This document shows positions 1 through 6,627 of a DNA stretch of 32,148 nt, in pieces. The DNA is from a virus. How positions within the stretch are numbered: position 1 is the stretch's first letter; the number at the start of each line of letters is the position of its first letter. The stretch is from positions 1-32,148 of the IMG/VR virus record IMGVR_UViG_3300030202_000520; one strand, written 5' to 3'. The notes under the pieces were generated by a model that saw only the letters and a program-made list of their open reading frames with translations, made no database searches and was not told the DNA's origin. A program made the position numbers and the translations under genes.

Positions 1-210
1 GTACAAGAAATAAATATATCTAAATATTCTCAAAAAGAATTTAGAGATATAGTAGAAGAAATATATATGTGTATCTTTAGACATAATACTAAAGGAGAAT
101 ATGTAATAGAAACTATGCCTAATGATAAAACTAATTGGAAGGTTTATAAAAATAGTCAGACTATTGATAAAGCATTAAAAATAATAAAGGAGCAACCAAG
201 TGAAAAATAA
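1..210 (+). CDS. hypothetical protein, 5' end cut by window edge
   Basis: Frame 1 is open from the first base to a TAA at 208-210, giving 69 residues of a protein whose start lies left of the window. The visible part is lysine/isoleucine-rich and mixed-charge, with no motif I recognise. It overlaps the following gene by 11 bases, and that gene's Shine-Dalgarno (AAGGAG, 187-192) lies inside this reading frame, the same packing used throughout the + strand block. This supports a real gene. Function unknown. Confidence 0.55.
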   Translation, partial: VQEINISKYSQKEFRDIVEEIYMCIFRHNTKGEYVIETMPNDKTNWKVYKNSQTIDKALKIIKEQPSEK

Positions 211-391
211 ACTTACTACTACACCAAGTGTTAAACAACAACTTGTATATATTATGGAAGATATAGTAAATATTTTAGAGACTATGAATCATTCAGAATA
301 TAATGTACTAATGCGAGAAACTGATATGGAAGAACTATTACGTTTATCTAAAGAAGCAAAAAAACTATTTGAAGAATGGAAAGTAGAATGA
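200..391 (+). CDS. hypothetical small acidic protein, GTG start
   Basis: A 63-residue protein starting at a GTG with a strong AAGGAG ribosome site 7 bases upstream (187-192). The N-terminus is polar (KLTTTPSVKQQ). The remainder, about residues 15-60, looks helical and acidic (EDIVNILETM, EELLRLSKEAKKLFEEW). No membrane segment, cysteines or catalytic motif are visible. The stop overlaps the next ATG (ATGA, 388-391), which suggests translational coupling. Size and position in the early cluster fit a regulatory or host-takeover protein, but nothing in the sequence shows a function. Confidence 0.6.
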   Translation: MKNKLTTTPSVKQQLVYIMEDIVNILETMNHSEYNVLMRETDMEELLRLSKEAKKLFEEWKVE

Positions 392-537
392 AATGGACAG
401 CTACTATTACGCTTAACTTTAAAAAGAAACCTAGAAAAAAAGATATACTCTTTCATCTCTTTGATATGTTAAAGATTAATAAGATTGAGTATGTACTAAT
501 ACGCAACAATAATAAGGAGAATAAAAATGAACAATAA
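388..537 (+). CDS. hypothetical 49-residue basic protein
   Basis: A short reading frame whose ATG overlaps the upstream stop (ATGA at 388-391) and whose end overlaps the next gene by 11 bases. The product is basic at the N-terminus (MKWTATITLNFKKKPRKK), then hydrophobic-polar (DILFHLFDMLKINKIEYVLIRN), ending in an Asn/Lys/Glu tail. The start fills the gap between two better-supported genes exactly, which is the main reason to call it. The stretch encoding VLIRN carries a 14-bp sequence repeated at 1565-1578, where it encodes LLIRN at the end of another small protein. Function unknown. Confidence 0.45.
   Translation: MKWTATITLNFKKKPRKKDILFHLFDMLKINKIEYVLIRNNNKENKNEQ
494..507 (+). repeat. 14-bp direct repeat, copy 1
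   Basis: The sequence tactaatacgcaac occurs here and again at 1565-1578. Both copies lie near the 3' end of a small gene in the same reading phase (encoding L-I-R-N) and just before the next ribosome site or a non-coding gap. It may be a regulatory site or a trace of gene duplication. Confidence 0.5.
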
Positions 538-787
538 AGAAAAATTAGAACAGTTGATGGAAGCATTAGTAGGAGATAATGCTATGCAAAGATATACACA
601 TACAGAGATACTTGAATATGCTTATGATTTAAAAGATAAAGAACAACAAACTGATGCGAAGTATACATATATATATGGAGATGAAGTTCCTGATGTATGG
701 TATAGTTTAGGTTTTCCTATATATGATAGTGAAGATAGAATTAAATTACAGTTTGTTAAATATCAAGAGAGAGGTAGTTATGATTAA
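527..787 (+). CDS. hypothetical protein, 86 aa
   Basis: An acidic 86-residue protein with a good AAGGAG site (512-517) ahead of ATG 527. About residues 1-40 look alpha-helical (NNKEKLEQLMEALVGDN, HTEILEYAYDLKDKEQQ). The C-terminal half is rich in Tyr, Asp and Trp (TYIYGDEVPDVWYSLGFP) and probably forms beta structure. No known motif or membrane segment was seen. It sits in the overlapping early-gene train and shares 8 bases with the following gene. Function unknown. Confidence 0.65.
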   Translation: MNNKEKLEQLMEALVGDNAMQRYTHTEILEYAYDLKDKEQQTDAKYTYIYGDEVPDVWYSLGFPIYDSEDRIKLQFVKYQERGSYD

Positions 788-1034
788 ATATGAATATGAA
801 ATAATAAAAACAAAAAAGATTGTAGATAGATATAAGATAACTTCTACTGATAAGTTATCTATTGATGAAATAGAAGAGTTAGTATGTGAAGAATTTTTAT
901 TTGTAGGACAGTCTAATAAATACAATTTAGAACATATGACTACAGAAACTAAATACATAGGACAAGATGATATACTATCTGAAGAACATATTGATGTAGT
1001 TATAGGACATGGAGATATAGAACATGAAGACTAA
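780..1034 (+). CDS. hypothetical protein, 84 aa
   Basis: I place the start at ATG 780 (MIKYEYEIIKTKK), preceded by AGAGAGG at about 768-774. The frame is open further upstream to 723, but that would overlap the previous gene by 65 bases without a ribosome site. The product alternates charged and hydrophobic residues (KIVDRYKITSTDKLSIDEIEELVCEEFLF) and has an acidic His-containing tail (IDVVIGHGDIEHED). No catalytic motif was recognised. Its end overlaps the next gene by 11 bases. Function unknown. Confidence 0.6.
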   Translation: MIKYEYEIIKTKKIVDRYKITSTDKLSIDEIEELVCEEFLFVGQSNKYNLEHMTTETKYIGQDDILSEEHIDVVIGHGDIEHED

Positions 1035-1278
1035 AATACATATTAATCAACACGTTATTAAATCTAATCACAAGAATAATAAAAGAGACCCAGTGATTAC
1101 TGTTAAGACTTATAATAGTAATAACTATGGGCATCAAGTTGAAATACTAGGACCAAGTAAAGTTATCTATAGTCCTGATAAGCCTCTATCTTGTGGTGCT
1201 AAAGTATGGATAGAAACAGATTCAGAAGTAATCGTTATACCTGATATACCTGTTAGGAAAAGAAAGGAGAGTGTATAA
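1024..1278 (+). CDS. hypothetical basic protein, 84 aa
   Basis: The ATG at 1024 follows a GGAG about 10 bases upstream. The N-terminal third is basic and His/Asn-rich (HINQHVIKSNHKNNKRDP). The rest looks like a small beta-rich domain (VITVKTYNSNNYG, GPSKVIYSPDKPLSCGAKVWIET, VIVIPDIPVRKRKE), and a compact nucleic-acid-binding fold is possible but unproven. The stop overlaps the next start as TAATG (1276-1280), typical of coupled translation. Not recognised. Confidence 0.6.
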   Translation: MKTKIHINQHVIKSNHKNNKRDPVITVKTYNSNNYGHQVEILGPSKVIYSPDKPLSCGAKVWIETDSEVIVIPDIPVRKRKESV

Positions 1279-1439
1279 TGTATTTATATTATGTAGCACA
1301 TAAGAAACATGGAACAAAAACTATTGAAGCTAAGAATACTTATAGAGCATGTAAGGAATTTGCAGCTATGTTTAATCTTAAAAGTATAGGTGGTATTAAA
1401 GCTTATGTTATGACTAAAAAGGTAGTAACAGATGGATAA
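1278..1439 (+). CDS. hypothetical protein, 53 aa
   Basis: A 53-residue reading frame whose ATG overlaps the upstream TAA (TAATG) and whose ribosome site (AAAGGAGAG, 1263-1271) is strong. The sequence begins MYLYYVAHKKHGTKTIEA and continues with a basic/aromatic helix (TYRACKEFAAMF) and a strand-like VMTKKVVT end. The layout suggests a compact alpha/beta mini-domain. It overlaps the next gene by 8 bases. Function unknown. Confidence 0.6.
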   Translation: MYLYYVAHKKHGTKTIEAKNTYRACKEFAAMFNLKSIGGIKAYVMTKKVVTDG

Positions 1440-1581
1440 AGAAACTGAACGTAAACGTAGAATGAAACTTACTGGTCACTGGTTCGCACCAATAAAGAAA
1501 GACAAGACACTTTGGTTAAACTATATCTTCCCAGTGGTATTAGTTATATCACTAATATGTTTTTTACTAATACGCAACTAA
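1432..1581 (+). CDS. small single-pass membrane protein, 49 aa
   Basis: A 49-residue protein starting inside the previous gene. The first 30 residues are basic (MDKETERKRRMKLTGHW, APIKKDKTLW). They are followed by one clear transmembrane stretch near the C-terminus, about residues 31-47 (YIFPVVLVISLICFLLI), ending in RN. The arrangement predicts an inner-membrane anchor with its basic N-terminus in the cytoplasm by the positive-inside rule. Candidate roles are lysis timing or superinfection exclusion, but the sequence does not decide. The last codons carry the second copy of the 14-bp repeat. Confidence 0.55.
   Translation: MDKETERKRRMKLTGHWFAPIKKDKTLWLNYIFPVVLVISLICFLLIRN
1565..1578 (+). 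repeat. 14-bp direct repeat, copy 2
   Basis: Second copy of tactaatacgcaac (first at 494-507). It ends at the stop codon of the small membrane protein gene and lies immediately left of the hairpin region. Confidence 0.5.
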
Positions 1582-1582
1582 A

Positions 1583-1634
1583 TATAGCATATATATATAA
1601 TTTTTACTTTATATAAATTAATATATATGCTATA
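1583..1634. repeat. long AT-rich inverted repeat / hairpin
   Basis: In the only clear gap of the early cluster, tatagcatatatatataatt (1583-1602) is matched by the inverted arm aattaatatatatgctata (1616-1634) around a loop of about 13 bases. A bulge of one base is needed in an otherwise nearly perfect 19-20 bp stem. No T-run follows the right arm, so this is not a standard terminator. It could be a processing site, an unwinding element for replication initiation, or a regulatory hairpin ahead of the gene at 1666. Confidence 0.6.
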
Positions 1635-1665
1635 CTTAAATAGCATTAACTATAGGAGAATAATT

Positions 1666-1857
1666 ATGAATGTTCAAGATGCTTATGTCATAGCACATAT
1701 GAATCCTAATGAAGATATGCCTGATTATCTAACAGATGAAGACCAAATACCAATGAGATTTTCAACAAAAAAAGAAGCAGAAGTATTTATCTGGAGTATA
1801 GCACCAGTAGATTTTGATTTAGAAAGTAGTTCAATTAAAATATATAGGGTACAATAA
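1666..1857 (+). CDS. hypothetical acidic protein, 63 aa
   Basis: The start is taken at ATG 1666, which has a clean TATAGGAG site 6-8 bases upstream. The upstream in-frame ATG at 1627 lies inside the right arm of the hairpin and has no ribosome site. The product is acidic with a strand-helix pattern (MNVQDAYVIAHMNPNEDMPDYLT, then RFSTKKEAEVFIWSIAP and SSIKIYRVQ). This is a layout often seen in small phage proteins. No motif recognised and function unknown. Confidence 0.6.
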   Translation: MNVQDAYVIAHMNPNEDMPDYLTDEDQIPMRFSTKKEAEVFIWSIAPVDFDLESSSIKIYRVQ

Positions 1858-1858
1858 T

Positions 1859-2047
1859 ATGACAATACAACAAGAAGAAATATATAAAAAAAATATTAAA
1901 GATTTACAAGAACAACTGAGCAGAGCTCATATAAGAATCAAAGTATTAACAGAAGAAATACATAACTTACGTCAAAAGATAAGTCCAGAAGCAGCTTTTT
2001 CTGGCAGTATTAGTTGGGCAGAAAAGGATATTAAACATGATGACTAA
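1859..2047 (+). CDS. coiled-coil hypothetical protein, 62 aa
   Basis: The first 42 residues form an almost uninterrupted charged helix with heptad-like leucine/isoleucine spacing (YKKNIKDLQEQLSRAHIRI, VLTEEIHNLRQKI), so a dimeric coiled coil is likely. The C-terminal 20 residues are small/polar (PEAAFSGSISWAEKDIKHDD). The start is 1 base after the previous stop, with a weak AGGG upstream. It overlaps the next gene by 11 bases. An oligomerisation or protein-binding role is possible, but no specific function is visible. Confidence 0.55.
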   Translation: MTIQQEEIYKKNIKDLQEQLSRAHIRIKVLTEEIHNLRQKISPEAAFSGSISWAEKDIKHDD

Positions 2048-2273
2048 TACAAATGAGCAGCGTACACTTTCTCCAGAAGAGCATTGGGAATTACATCAAG
2101 GCGTATGGAAAAGTATGGGTTGTGATATGGTTTTGTTTTCTAAATTTTATAAAGATAAATATTCTTATCTTGACAGAAATAATAAATATAAATATACTTA
2201 TTATACTAAAGATAAAAGAGTAGAAAGAATGAGATGGACACATGAGTTCAAAGAATATAAATCTTTGGGATAA
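2037..2273 (+). CDS. hypothetical basic/aromatic protein, 78 aa
   Basis: The start is ATG 2037 (or the adjacent ATG 2040), with AAAAGGA at 2022-2028. The N-terminal part (SPEEHWELHQGVWKSMG) is followed by a Tyr/Lys/Asp-rich segment (KFYKDKYSYLDRNNKYKYTY) and a basic end (KDKRVERMRWTHEFKEYK). No membrane or catalytic signature was recognised. A strong sigma70-like promoter for the next operon lies within this gene (2170-2198). Function unknown. Confidence 0.6.
   Translation: MMTNTNEQRTLSPEEHWELHQGVWKSMGCDMVLFSKFYKDKYSYLDRNNKYKYTYYTKDKRVERMRWTHEFKEYKSLG
2170..2198 (+). promoter_or_regulatory. sigma70-like promoter for primase operon
   Basis: TTGACA (2170-2175), a spacer of exactly 17 bases, then TATACT (2193-2198). 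The predicted start, about base 2205, lies 37 bases before the gene at 2242. The site is inside the coding region of the upstream gene. Its -35 region and start of spacer (TTGACAGAAATAAT) closely match those of the SSB promoter at 6533 (TTGACAGTAATAAT). Confidence 0.6.
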
Positions 2274-2439
2274 AGAAAGAAACAAAATGTTTTGGACTTT
2301 TGTTAAAGAGTATGAAGAAGAAGGATACTCTAAACAAGAAGCTAAGAAATTAGCTAAGAAAGAAGTTAATGAAGTTATGGAAGATAAGAAAGACTTTGTT
2401 AATGAATTATATAATATAGCTTTAGATGATTATGACTAG
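2242..2439 (+). CDS. hypothetical helical charged protein, 65 aa
   Basis: A Lys/Glu-rich, probably all-helical protein (KEYEEEGYSKQEAKKLAKKE, EVNEVMEDKKDFVNELYNIA). The GYSKQEAKKLAKKEV segment resembles the short helix pair seen in many small phage proteins where 'S..eA..lA..ev' repeats occur. It is predicted to be the first gene of the transcript from the promoter at 2170 and lies 13 bases before the primase-helicase start. It could be an accessory replication or early regulatory protein. Function unknown. Confidence 0.6.
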   Translation: MSSKNINLWDKERNKMFWTFVKEYEEEGYSKQEAKKLAKKEVNEVMEDKKDFVNELYNIALDDYD

Positions 2440-2452
2440 GAGATAAATTAAA

Positions 2453-4117
2453 ATGGAGAATAAAATGAACGATAAAGTAATTAAACAAGGAGCATGTCCT
2501 AATTGTAGTTCTAGTGATGCTAATACATTGTATGAAGATGGACACTGGTACTGCTTTTCATGTAACACTTATACACCACCAGAAAGGAAACAAATGAACA
2601 ATAATAATAATATAACACCTGCACCTATAAGAGGTGTAGTTAAGACTACTTTTACTGAAGGGAATACTGAAGCTCTTCATGATAGAAGAATAAATAAAGA
2701 AACATGTAGTAAGTTTAATGTTGCTGTACGTAAAGACAATGACAATAATATTACACAACATATATATAAATACTATGATAGTAATAATGCACATGTAGCA
2801 TCTAAGGTACGTAATACTAAAGAGAAAGAGTTTTGGGCTGAAGGTTCTATATCTACAGCAGGTCTCTTTGGACAAAACTTATTTGCAGCAAGAGGTAAGT
2901 TTGTTACTATCACTGAAGGTGAGATAGATTGTATGTCTGCTTATCAAATGATGGGTGCTAAGTGGGCTTGTGTTTCTGTTAAGACAGGAGCAGCTGGTGC
3001 AGTAAGAGATTGTAAAGCATCTTATGAATACTTAAATAAGTTTGAAACAATTATAATTTGTTTTGATAATGATGAAGCAGGTAAAGCAGCAGCATCTAAA
3101 GTAGCTCAACTCTTTGAGCCTAACAAGTGTAAGATTATGCGTCTAGATTATAAAGATGCTAATGAGTATACACAACGAGGAGAAACTAAAAAGTTCTTAG
3201 ATGCATGGTGGGATGCAGATGTATATACACCAGCAGGGATAGTTAATCTTAAATCATTACAAAGTTCTTTATATGAAGAACAAAAGAATGATACATGTTT
3301 ATATCCTTGGCAAGCTCTTAATGATAAGACTTATGGTATGAGAACAGGTGAGTTAGTTACATTTACTGCAGGTGCAGGCATGGGTAAATCATCTGTAACA
3401 AGAGAGCTAATGCATCATATACTTACTGCTACTAATTCTAATATAGGTGTCTTAGCATTAGAAGAAAACATTAGGAAAACTGCATTTAATATTATGTCTG
3501 TTGAAGCAGGTGCTAGATTATATATCAAAGAAATTAGAGACCAACATACAAGAGAAGAATTAAAGAAGTGGGAAGATGCTACTATAGGAACTGGTAGGTT
3601 CTATGCCTTTGACCACTTTGGTTCTATACACAATGATGAAATACTAAATCGTGTACAGTACATGGCTAAAGCTTTAGATTGTAAATGGATTATCTTAGAC
3701 CATCTATCTATCTTAGTTAGTGGACAAGAAGGAGATGATGAAAGAAAGTCTATTGATATTCTTATGACTAAGCTTAGAAGTTTAGTAGAACAAACAGGTG
3801 TAGGTTTATTATTAGTATCACATCTAAGAAGACCAACAGGTGATATAGGTCATGAAAATGGTAGAGAAGTTACACTCTCACATCTAAGAGGTTCAGCTTC
3901 AATAGCACATCTTAGTGATTGTGTTATTGCTTTAGAACGTAATCAACAAGCACATGATTCTATGACAGCTAATACAACTATGCTTCGTATCTTAAAGAAT
4001 AGATACACAGGAGATACAGGAGCAGCAGGTAATCTACTTTATGATAGAGCAACAGGTAGATTAAAAGAATTAAAAGATAATAAACTTGACGACACTAATC
4101 AATTTAATGTAGACTAA
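2453..4117 (+). CDS. T7 gp4-like DNA primase-helicase
   Basis: A bifunctional replication enzyme that makes RNA primers and unwinds DNA at the fork in partnership with the T7-like polymerase downstream. At 554 residues it is close to T7 gp4 (566). Visible in order: a zinc ribbon at residues 15-37 (CPNC...CFSC); a TOPRIM catalytic core with TEGEIDCMSA (E155) and CFDNDEAG (about 203-210); a linker; and a RecA/DnaB-type helicase with Walker A GAGMGKS (about 307-313), Walker B KWIILDHL (about 411-418), LLVSHLRRPTGD (about 453-464) and the HLRGSASIAHLSD segment. ATG 2453 follows TAGGAGA with good spacing; ATG 2465 is a possible alternative. All key residues are present, so the enzyme should be active. 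The gene belongs to the transcript starting near 2205. Confidence 0.96.
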   Translation: MENKMNDKVIKQGACPNCSSSDANTLYEDGHWYCFSCNTYTPPERKQMNNNNNITPAPIRGVVKTTFTEGNTEALHDRRINKETCSKFNVAVRKDNDNNITQHIYKYYDSNNAHVASKVRNTKEKEFWAEGSISTAGLFGQNLFAARGKFVTITEGEIDCMSAYQMMGAKWACVSVKTGAAGAVRDCKASYEYLNKFETIIICFDNDEAGKAAASKVAQLFEPNKCKIMRLDYKDANEYTQRGETKKFLDAWWDADVYTPAGIVNLKSLQSSLYEEQKNDTCLYPWQALNDKTYGMRTGELVTFTAGAGMGKSSVTRELMHHILTATNSNIGVLALEENIRKTAFNIMSVEAGARLYIKEIRDQHTREELKKWEDATIGTGRFYAFDHFGSIHNDEILNRVQYMAKALDCKWIILDHLSILVSGQEGDDERKSIDILMTKLRSLVEQTGVGLLLVSHLRRPTGDIGHENGREVTLSHLRGSASIAHLSDCVIALERNQQAHDSMTANTTMLRILKNRYTGDTGAAGNLLYDRATGRLKELKDNKLDDTNQFNVD

Positions 4118-4133
4118 ATAAAAGGAAAATAAA

Positions 4134-4508
4134 ATGGATAATAAAATTATACTAGAAATATTAGAACTATGTGAAGATGAAATCTTTATGAATAAAACTA
4201 ATCCTGTTGACACAACTATAGATAGTTTTGACCAAGGATTATTAGCTGGTCGAGTAGAATTAGCTAGAGATATCTTAGATATAGTTAAACAAGAAAGTAA
4301 TGCTTTACATGGTGTTAAAAATGTAATGTATAATAGGCATCAATTAAAAATAGTAATGCCTAGTCCTAGTGAAAATCCAGATAGAATAGATGAACCAAAA
4401 ATGTGGAAACACTATTGTGAAGAAGAAGAAACTGAAATAGAAGTAGGTGAAGGAGAAGCTTGTAACTGGTGCGAGAAAGAGGAGGATGAAAATGGCGGCA
4501 ATTGTTGA
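4134..4508 (+). CDS. hypothetical protein with C-terminal CxxC zinc-finger-like tail
   Basis: A 124-residue acidic protein between primase-helicase and polymerase, with a clear AAAGGA site. The N-terminal half is helical (IILEILELCEDEIFM, GLLAGRVELARDILDIVKQE) and contains a short ligand-binding-like patch. The C-terminus has HYCEEEE...ACNWCEKEE...GGNC, four cysteines plus a histidine that could form a small zinc site. I have a general impression that similar 'hyC...CnWC' tails occur in other phage proteins, but no function is known to me. It overlaps the polymerase start by 17 bases, so its translation is probably coupled to the polymerase. An accessory replication factor is a plausible guess. 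Confidence 0.7.
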   Translation: MDNKIILEILELCEDEIFMNKTNPVDTTIDSFDQGLLAGRVELARDILDIVKQESNALHGVKNVMYNRHQLKIVMPSPSENPDRIDEPKMWKHYCEEEETEIEVGEGEACNWCEKEEDENGGNC

Positions 4509-6129
4509 TATAGAAACTAATGGATTTAAAGATAGTGCTACAGAGATTCATTGCATTGTAGCTAAATGTCCTAAGACTAATACGATTAAACATTGGGTAC
4601 AAGAAGAATGTAAAGACTTTAAAGATTGGAGTAAGAACATTAATACATTTGTAATGCATAATGGTTTATCTTTTGATGCACCTTTATTAAATAAATTTAC
4701 TGGTTCGTCTATTCAACCTAATCATATAAGAGATACTTTAATAGAGTCTCAACTCTTTAATCCTATAAGAGAAGAAGGACATGGACTAGGTGCATGGGGA
4801 AAGAAATTAAAATTTGAAAAAGGAGATATGAATTCTTTTGATACTTATTCTCCTGATATGCTTACGTACTGCACACAGGATGTAAACTTAACTCATAAAG
4901 TAATGAATGAATTAGATAAAGAGAAAAGTAAATTCTCTAAAGAATCTATAGAACTAGAAAAGAAAGTTAGAGTTATTATAGATAAGCAGGAAGAAAATGG
5001 ATTTACTTTAGATTTAAGAAAAGCAATGACATTGAAAGCATCTTTAGAAGATGAAGCTAATAATTTATCTAACCAAGCTACAGAAATATTTCCACCAACA
5101 GAAGTACAACTTAAAACTAAAGTTAAATATATACCTTTTAATATAGGAAGTAGAAAACAAATAGCTGAACGTCTAATAAATAAAGGATGGAAACCTACAC
5201 TTAAAACTGATAAAGGTAATGTCATAGTAAATGAAGAAGTATTAAATAATATTGATATGAAAGAAGCTCAAATGTTTTCAAGATATTTACTACTACAAAA
5301 AAGAGTATCACAAATTAAATCTTGGATAGAATTATGTGATGATAATAGTAAAGTACATGGTAGAGTAATGACCTTAAAGACTGTTACAGGACGTATGGCA
5401 CATAATTCTCCTAATCTTGCTCAAGTGCCTGCTATCTATTCTCCTTATGGTAAAGAGTGTAGAGATTGTTGGACTGTCTCTGACCCTTCTAAATATACAT
5501 TAGTAGGTACTGATGCAAGTGGATTAGAATTAAGATGTTTAGCACATTATATGAATAGTGATGTCTTTACTAAAGAACTACTTACAGGTGATATACATAC
5601 AGCTAATATGAAAGCAGCAGGATTAACTAATAGAGACCAAGCTAAAACATTTATCTATGCTTTTCTTTATGGTGCAGGTGCAGCTAAAATAGGTAAAGTA
5701 GTTGGAGCAGGTCCTAAAGAAGGACAAAAATTAGTTGATAAATTTTTATCTAACTTACCAGAGCTTGCAGACTTACGTACTGAAGTACAAGAAGCATCAG
5801 TTCAAGGTGCTATTAAAGGATTAGATGGTAGAATATTTCAAATACGTAGTCCTCATAGTGCTTTAAATACTGTATTACAAGGAGCAGGTGCTATTGTATG
5901 TAAGCAATGGTTAGTATGTATGATGGATATGATTGATGTTTTTGGTCTTGATGCTCACCTTGTAGCATCTGTTCATGATGAATATCAATTTGAAGTAAAC
6001 CATAAAGATGTACAAAAGTTTGGAGAGATAACTAAAAAATCTATTAAGATAACAGAAGAAATATTAAAACTTAACTGTCCTTTAGATAGTGAATGGAAAG
6101 CAGGACTAACATGGGCATCAACACACTAA
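4492..6129 (+). CDS. T7-like family A DNA polymerase with 3'-5' exonuclease
   Basis: Replicative DNA polymerase of 545 residues, shorter than T7 gp5 (704). The exonuclease domain shows Exo I DIETNGF (D6, E8), Exo II around FVMHNGLSFDAP and Exo III YCTQDV, so proofreading should be intact. The polymerase domain shows TGRMAHNSPNLAQVP, motif A GTDASGLELR, motif B NRDQAKTFIYAFLYGAG and motif C ASVHDEYQF. Motif B is almost identical to T7, including Tyr at the position of E. coli Pol I Phe762. The start is ATG 4492, 8 bases after AGGAGG (4478-4483). ATG 4486 is too close and the upstream frame to 4447 lacks a site. The N-terminus overlaps the previous gene. The reduced length suggests a shortened thumb, so whether it recruits host thioredoxin as T7 does is uncertain. 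Confidence 0.96.
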   Translation: MAAIVDIETNGFKDSATEIHCIVAKCPKTNTIKHWVQEECKDFKDWSKNINTFVMHNGLSFDAPLLNKFTGSSIQPNHIRDTLIESQLFNPIREEGHGLGAWGKKLKFEKGDMNSFDTYSPDMLTYCTQDVNLTHKVMNELDKEKSKFSKESIELEKKVRVIIDKQEENGFTLDLRKAMTLKASLEDEANNLSNQATEIFPPTEVQLKTKVKYIPFNIGSRKQIAERLINKGWKPTLKTDKGNVIVNEEVLNNIDMKEAQMFSRYLLLQKRVSQIKSWIELCDDNSKVHGRVMTLKTVTGRMAHNSPNLAQVPAIYSPYGKECRDCWTVSDPSKYTLVGTDASGLELRCLAHYMNSDVFTKELLTGDIHTANMKAAGLTNRDQAKTFIYAFLYGAGAAKIGKVVGAGPKEGQKLVDKFLSNLPELADLRTEVQEASVQGAIKGLDGRIFQIRSPHSALNTVLQGAGAIVCKQWLVCMMDMIDVFGLDAHLVASVHDEYQFEVNHKDVQKFGEITKKSIKITEEILKLNCPLDSEWKAGLTWASTH

Positions 6130-6138
6130 GGAAATATA

Positions 6139-6549
6139 ATGCAACCAGCTAAAAAAGATAGAAAGAAATTTGATTTAGATTTAAAGTATGGTCAAGTAAA
6201 AGAAAAAATTGTAGCAGATATGTTACAAGATAAGAAGATAGAAGTGAAATCAGAAAGAGGTATGTGGTTGAAGACAGGTAACATAGCAATAGAATATGAA
6301 AGCTATGGTAAACCTAGTGGTATATCAGTTACAGAATCAGACTACTGGTTTCATAATCTATGTGTAGATGAAGAAGTTTATGCAACATTAGTTTTTAAAA
6401 CTGATATGCTTAAACGAATTGTAGAACAAACAACTGATAAGAAAACAGTATCTGGTGGAGACCATAATGCAAGTAAAATGTATCTAATGAATATCCAAAA
6501 TATTTTTTCTTCAGATATTATTAAAAAAAGTATTGACAGTAATAATTAA
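6139..6549 (+). CDS. putative PD-(D/E)XK-type nuclease, 136 aa
   Basis: A small protein next to the polymerase. Residues suggestive of the PD-(D/E)XK nuclease fold are visible: a first helix with GQVKEKIVADML, then a strand IEVKSERGMW (E-V-K), then TGNIAIEYESYGKPSGISVTE. The E-V-K and the acidic/aromatic strand after it match short phage nucleases and resolvases, but the N-terminal acidic residue is not certain. Family-level assignment is inference. The last codons contain the TTGACA box of the SSB promoter (6533-6538). It is followed by an intergenic region, so it closes the primase-polymerase transcription unit. Confidence 0.6.
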   Translation: MQPAKKDRKKFDLDLKYGQVKEKIVADMLQDKKIEVKSERGMWLKTGNIAIEYESYGKPSGISVTESDYWFHNLCVDEEVYATLVFKTDMLKRIVEQTTDKKTVSGGDHNASKMYLMNIQNIFSSDIIKKSIDSNN

Positions 6550-6561
6550 ATAATCTACAAT
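6533..6561 (+). promoter_or_regulatory. sigma70-like promoter for SSB
   Basis: TTGACA (6533-6538), 17-base spacer, TACAAT (6556-6561). The -35 box overlaps the end of the nuclease-like gene. The predicted start, near 6568, gives a leader of about 60 bases before the SSB ATG. Confidence 0.65.
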
Positions 6562-6578
6562 TCAATTATTAATAACAA

Positions 6579-6600
6579 AAGGTACATGATTATGTATCTT
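6579..6600 (+). promoter_or_regulatory. 5'-leader hairpin of SSB mRNA
   Basis: aaggtacat (6579-6587) pairs with atgtatctt (6592-6600) across a gatt loop: nine pairs, one of them G-U. It lies about 10 bases after the predicted transcription start and well before the ribosome site (AAAAAGGAG), so a 5' mRNA-stabilising stem is a reasonable reading. Confidence 0.45.
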
Positions 6601-6627
6601 ATAACAGTAAAAAGGAGTTAATTAAAT

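Noticed and set aside
497-507. TAATACG, as in the T7 RNA polymerase promoter
   Set aside because: The following bases do not continue as CTCACTATA; the match is seven bases and is explained by the 14-bp coding repeat.
2558-2875. 105-codon open frame on the - strand within the primase gene
   Set aside because: The primase-helicase frame has all catalytic motifs; the antisense frame has shadow composition and no context.
4207-4235. TTGACA inside the Zn-finger gene as a further promoter
   Set aside because: No acceptable -10 box lies 16-18 bases downstream.
4893-5225. 110-codon open frame on the - strand within the polymerase gene
   Set aside because: Antisense to the DNA polymerase with no supporting signals.
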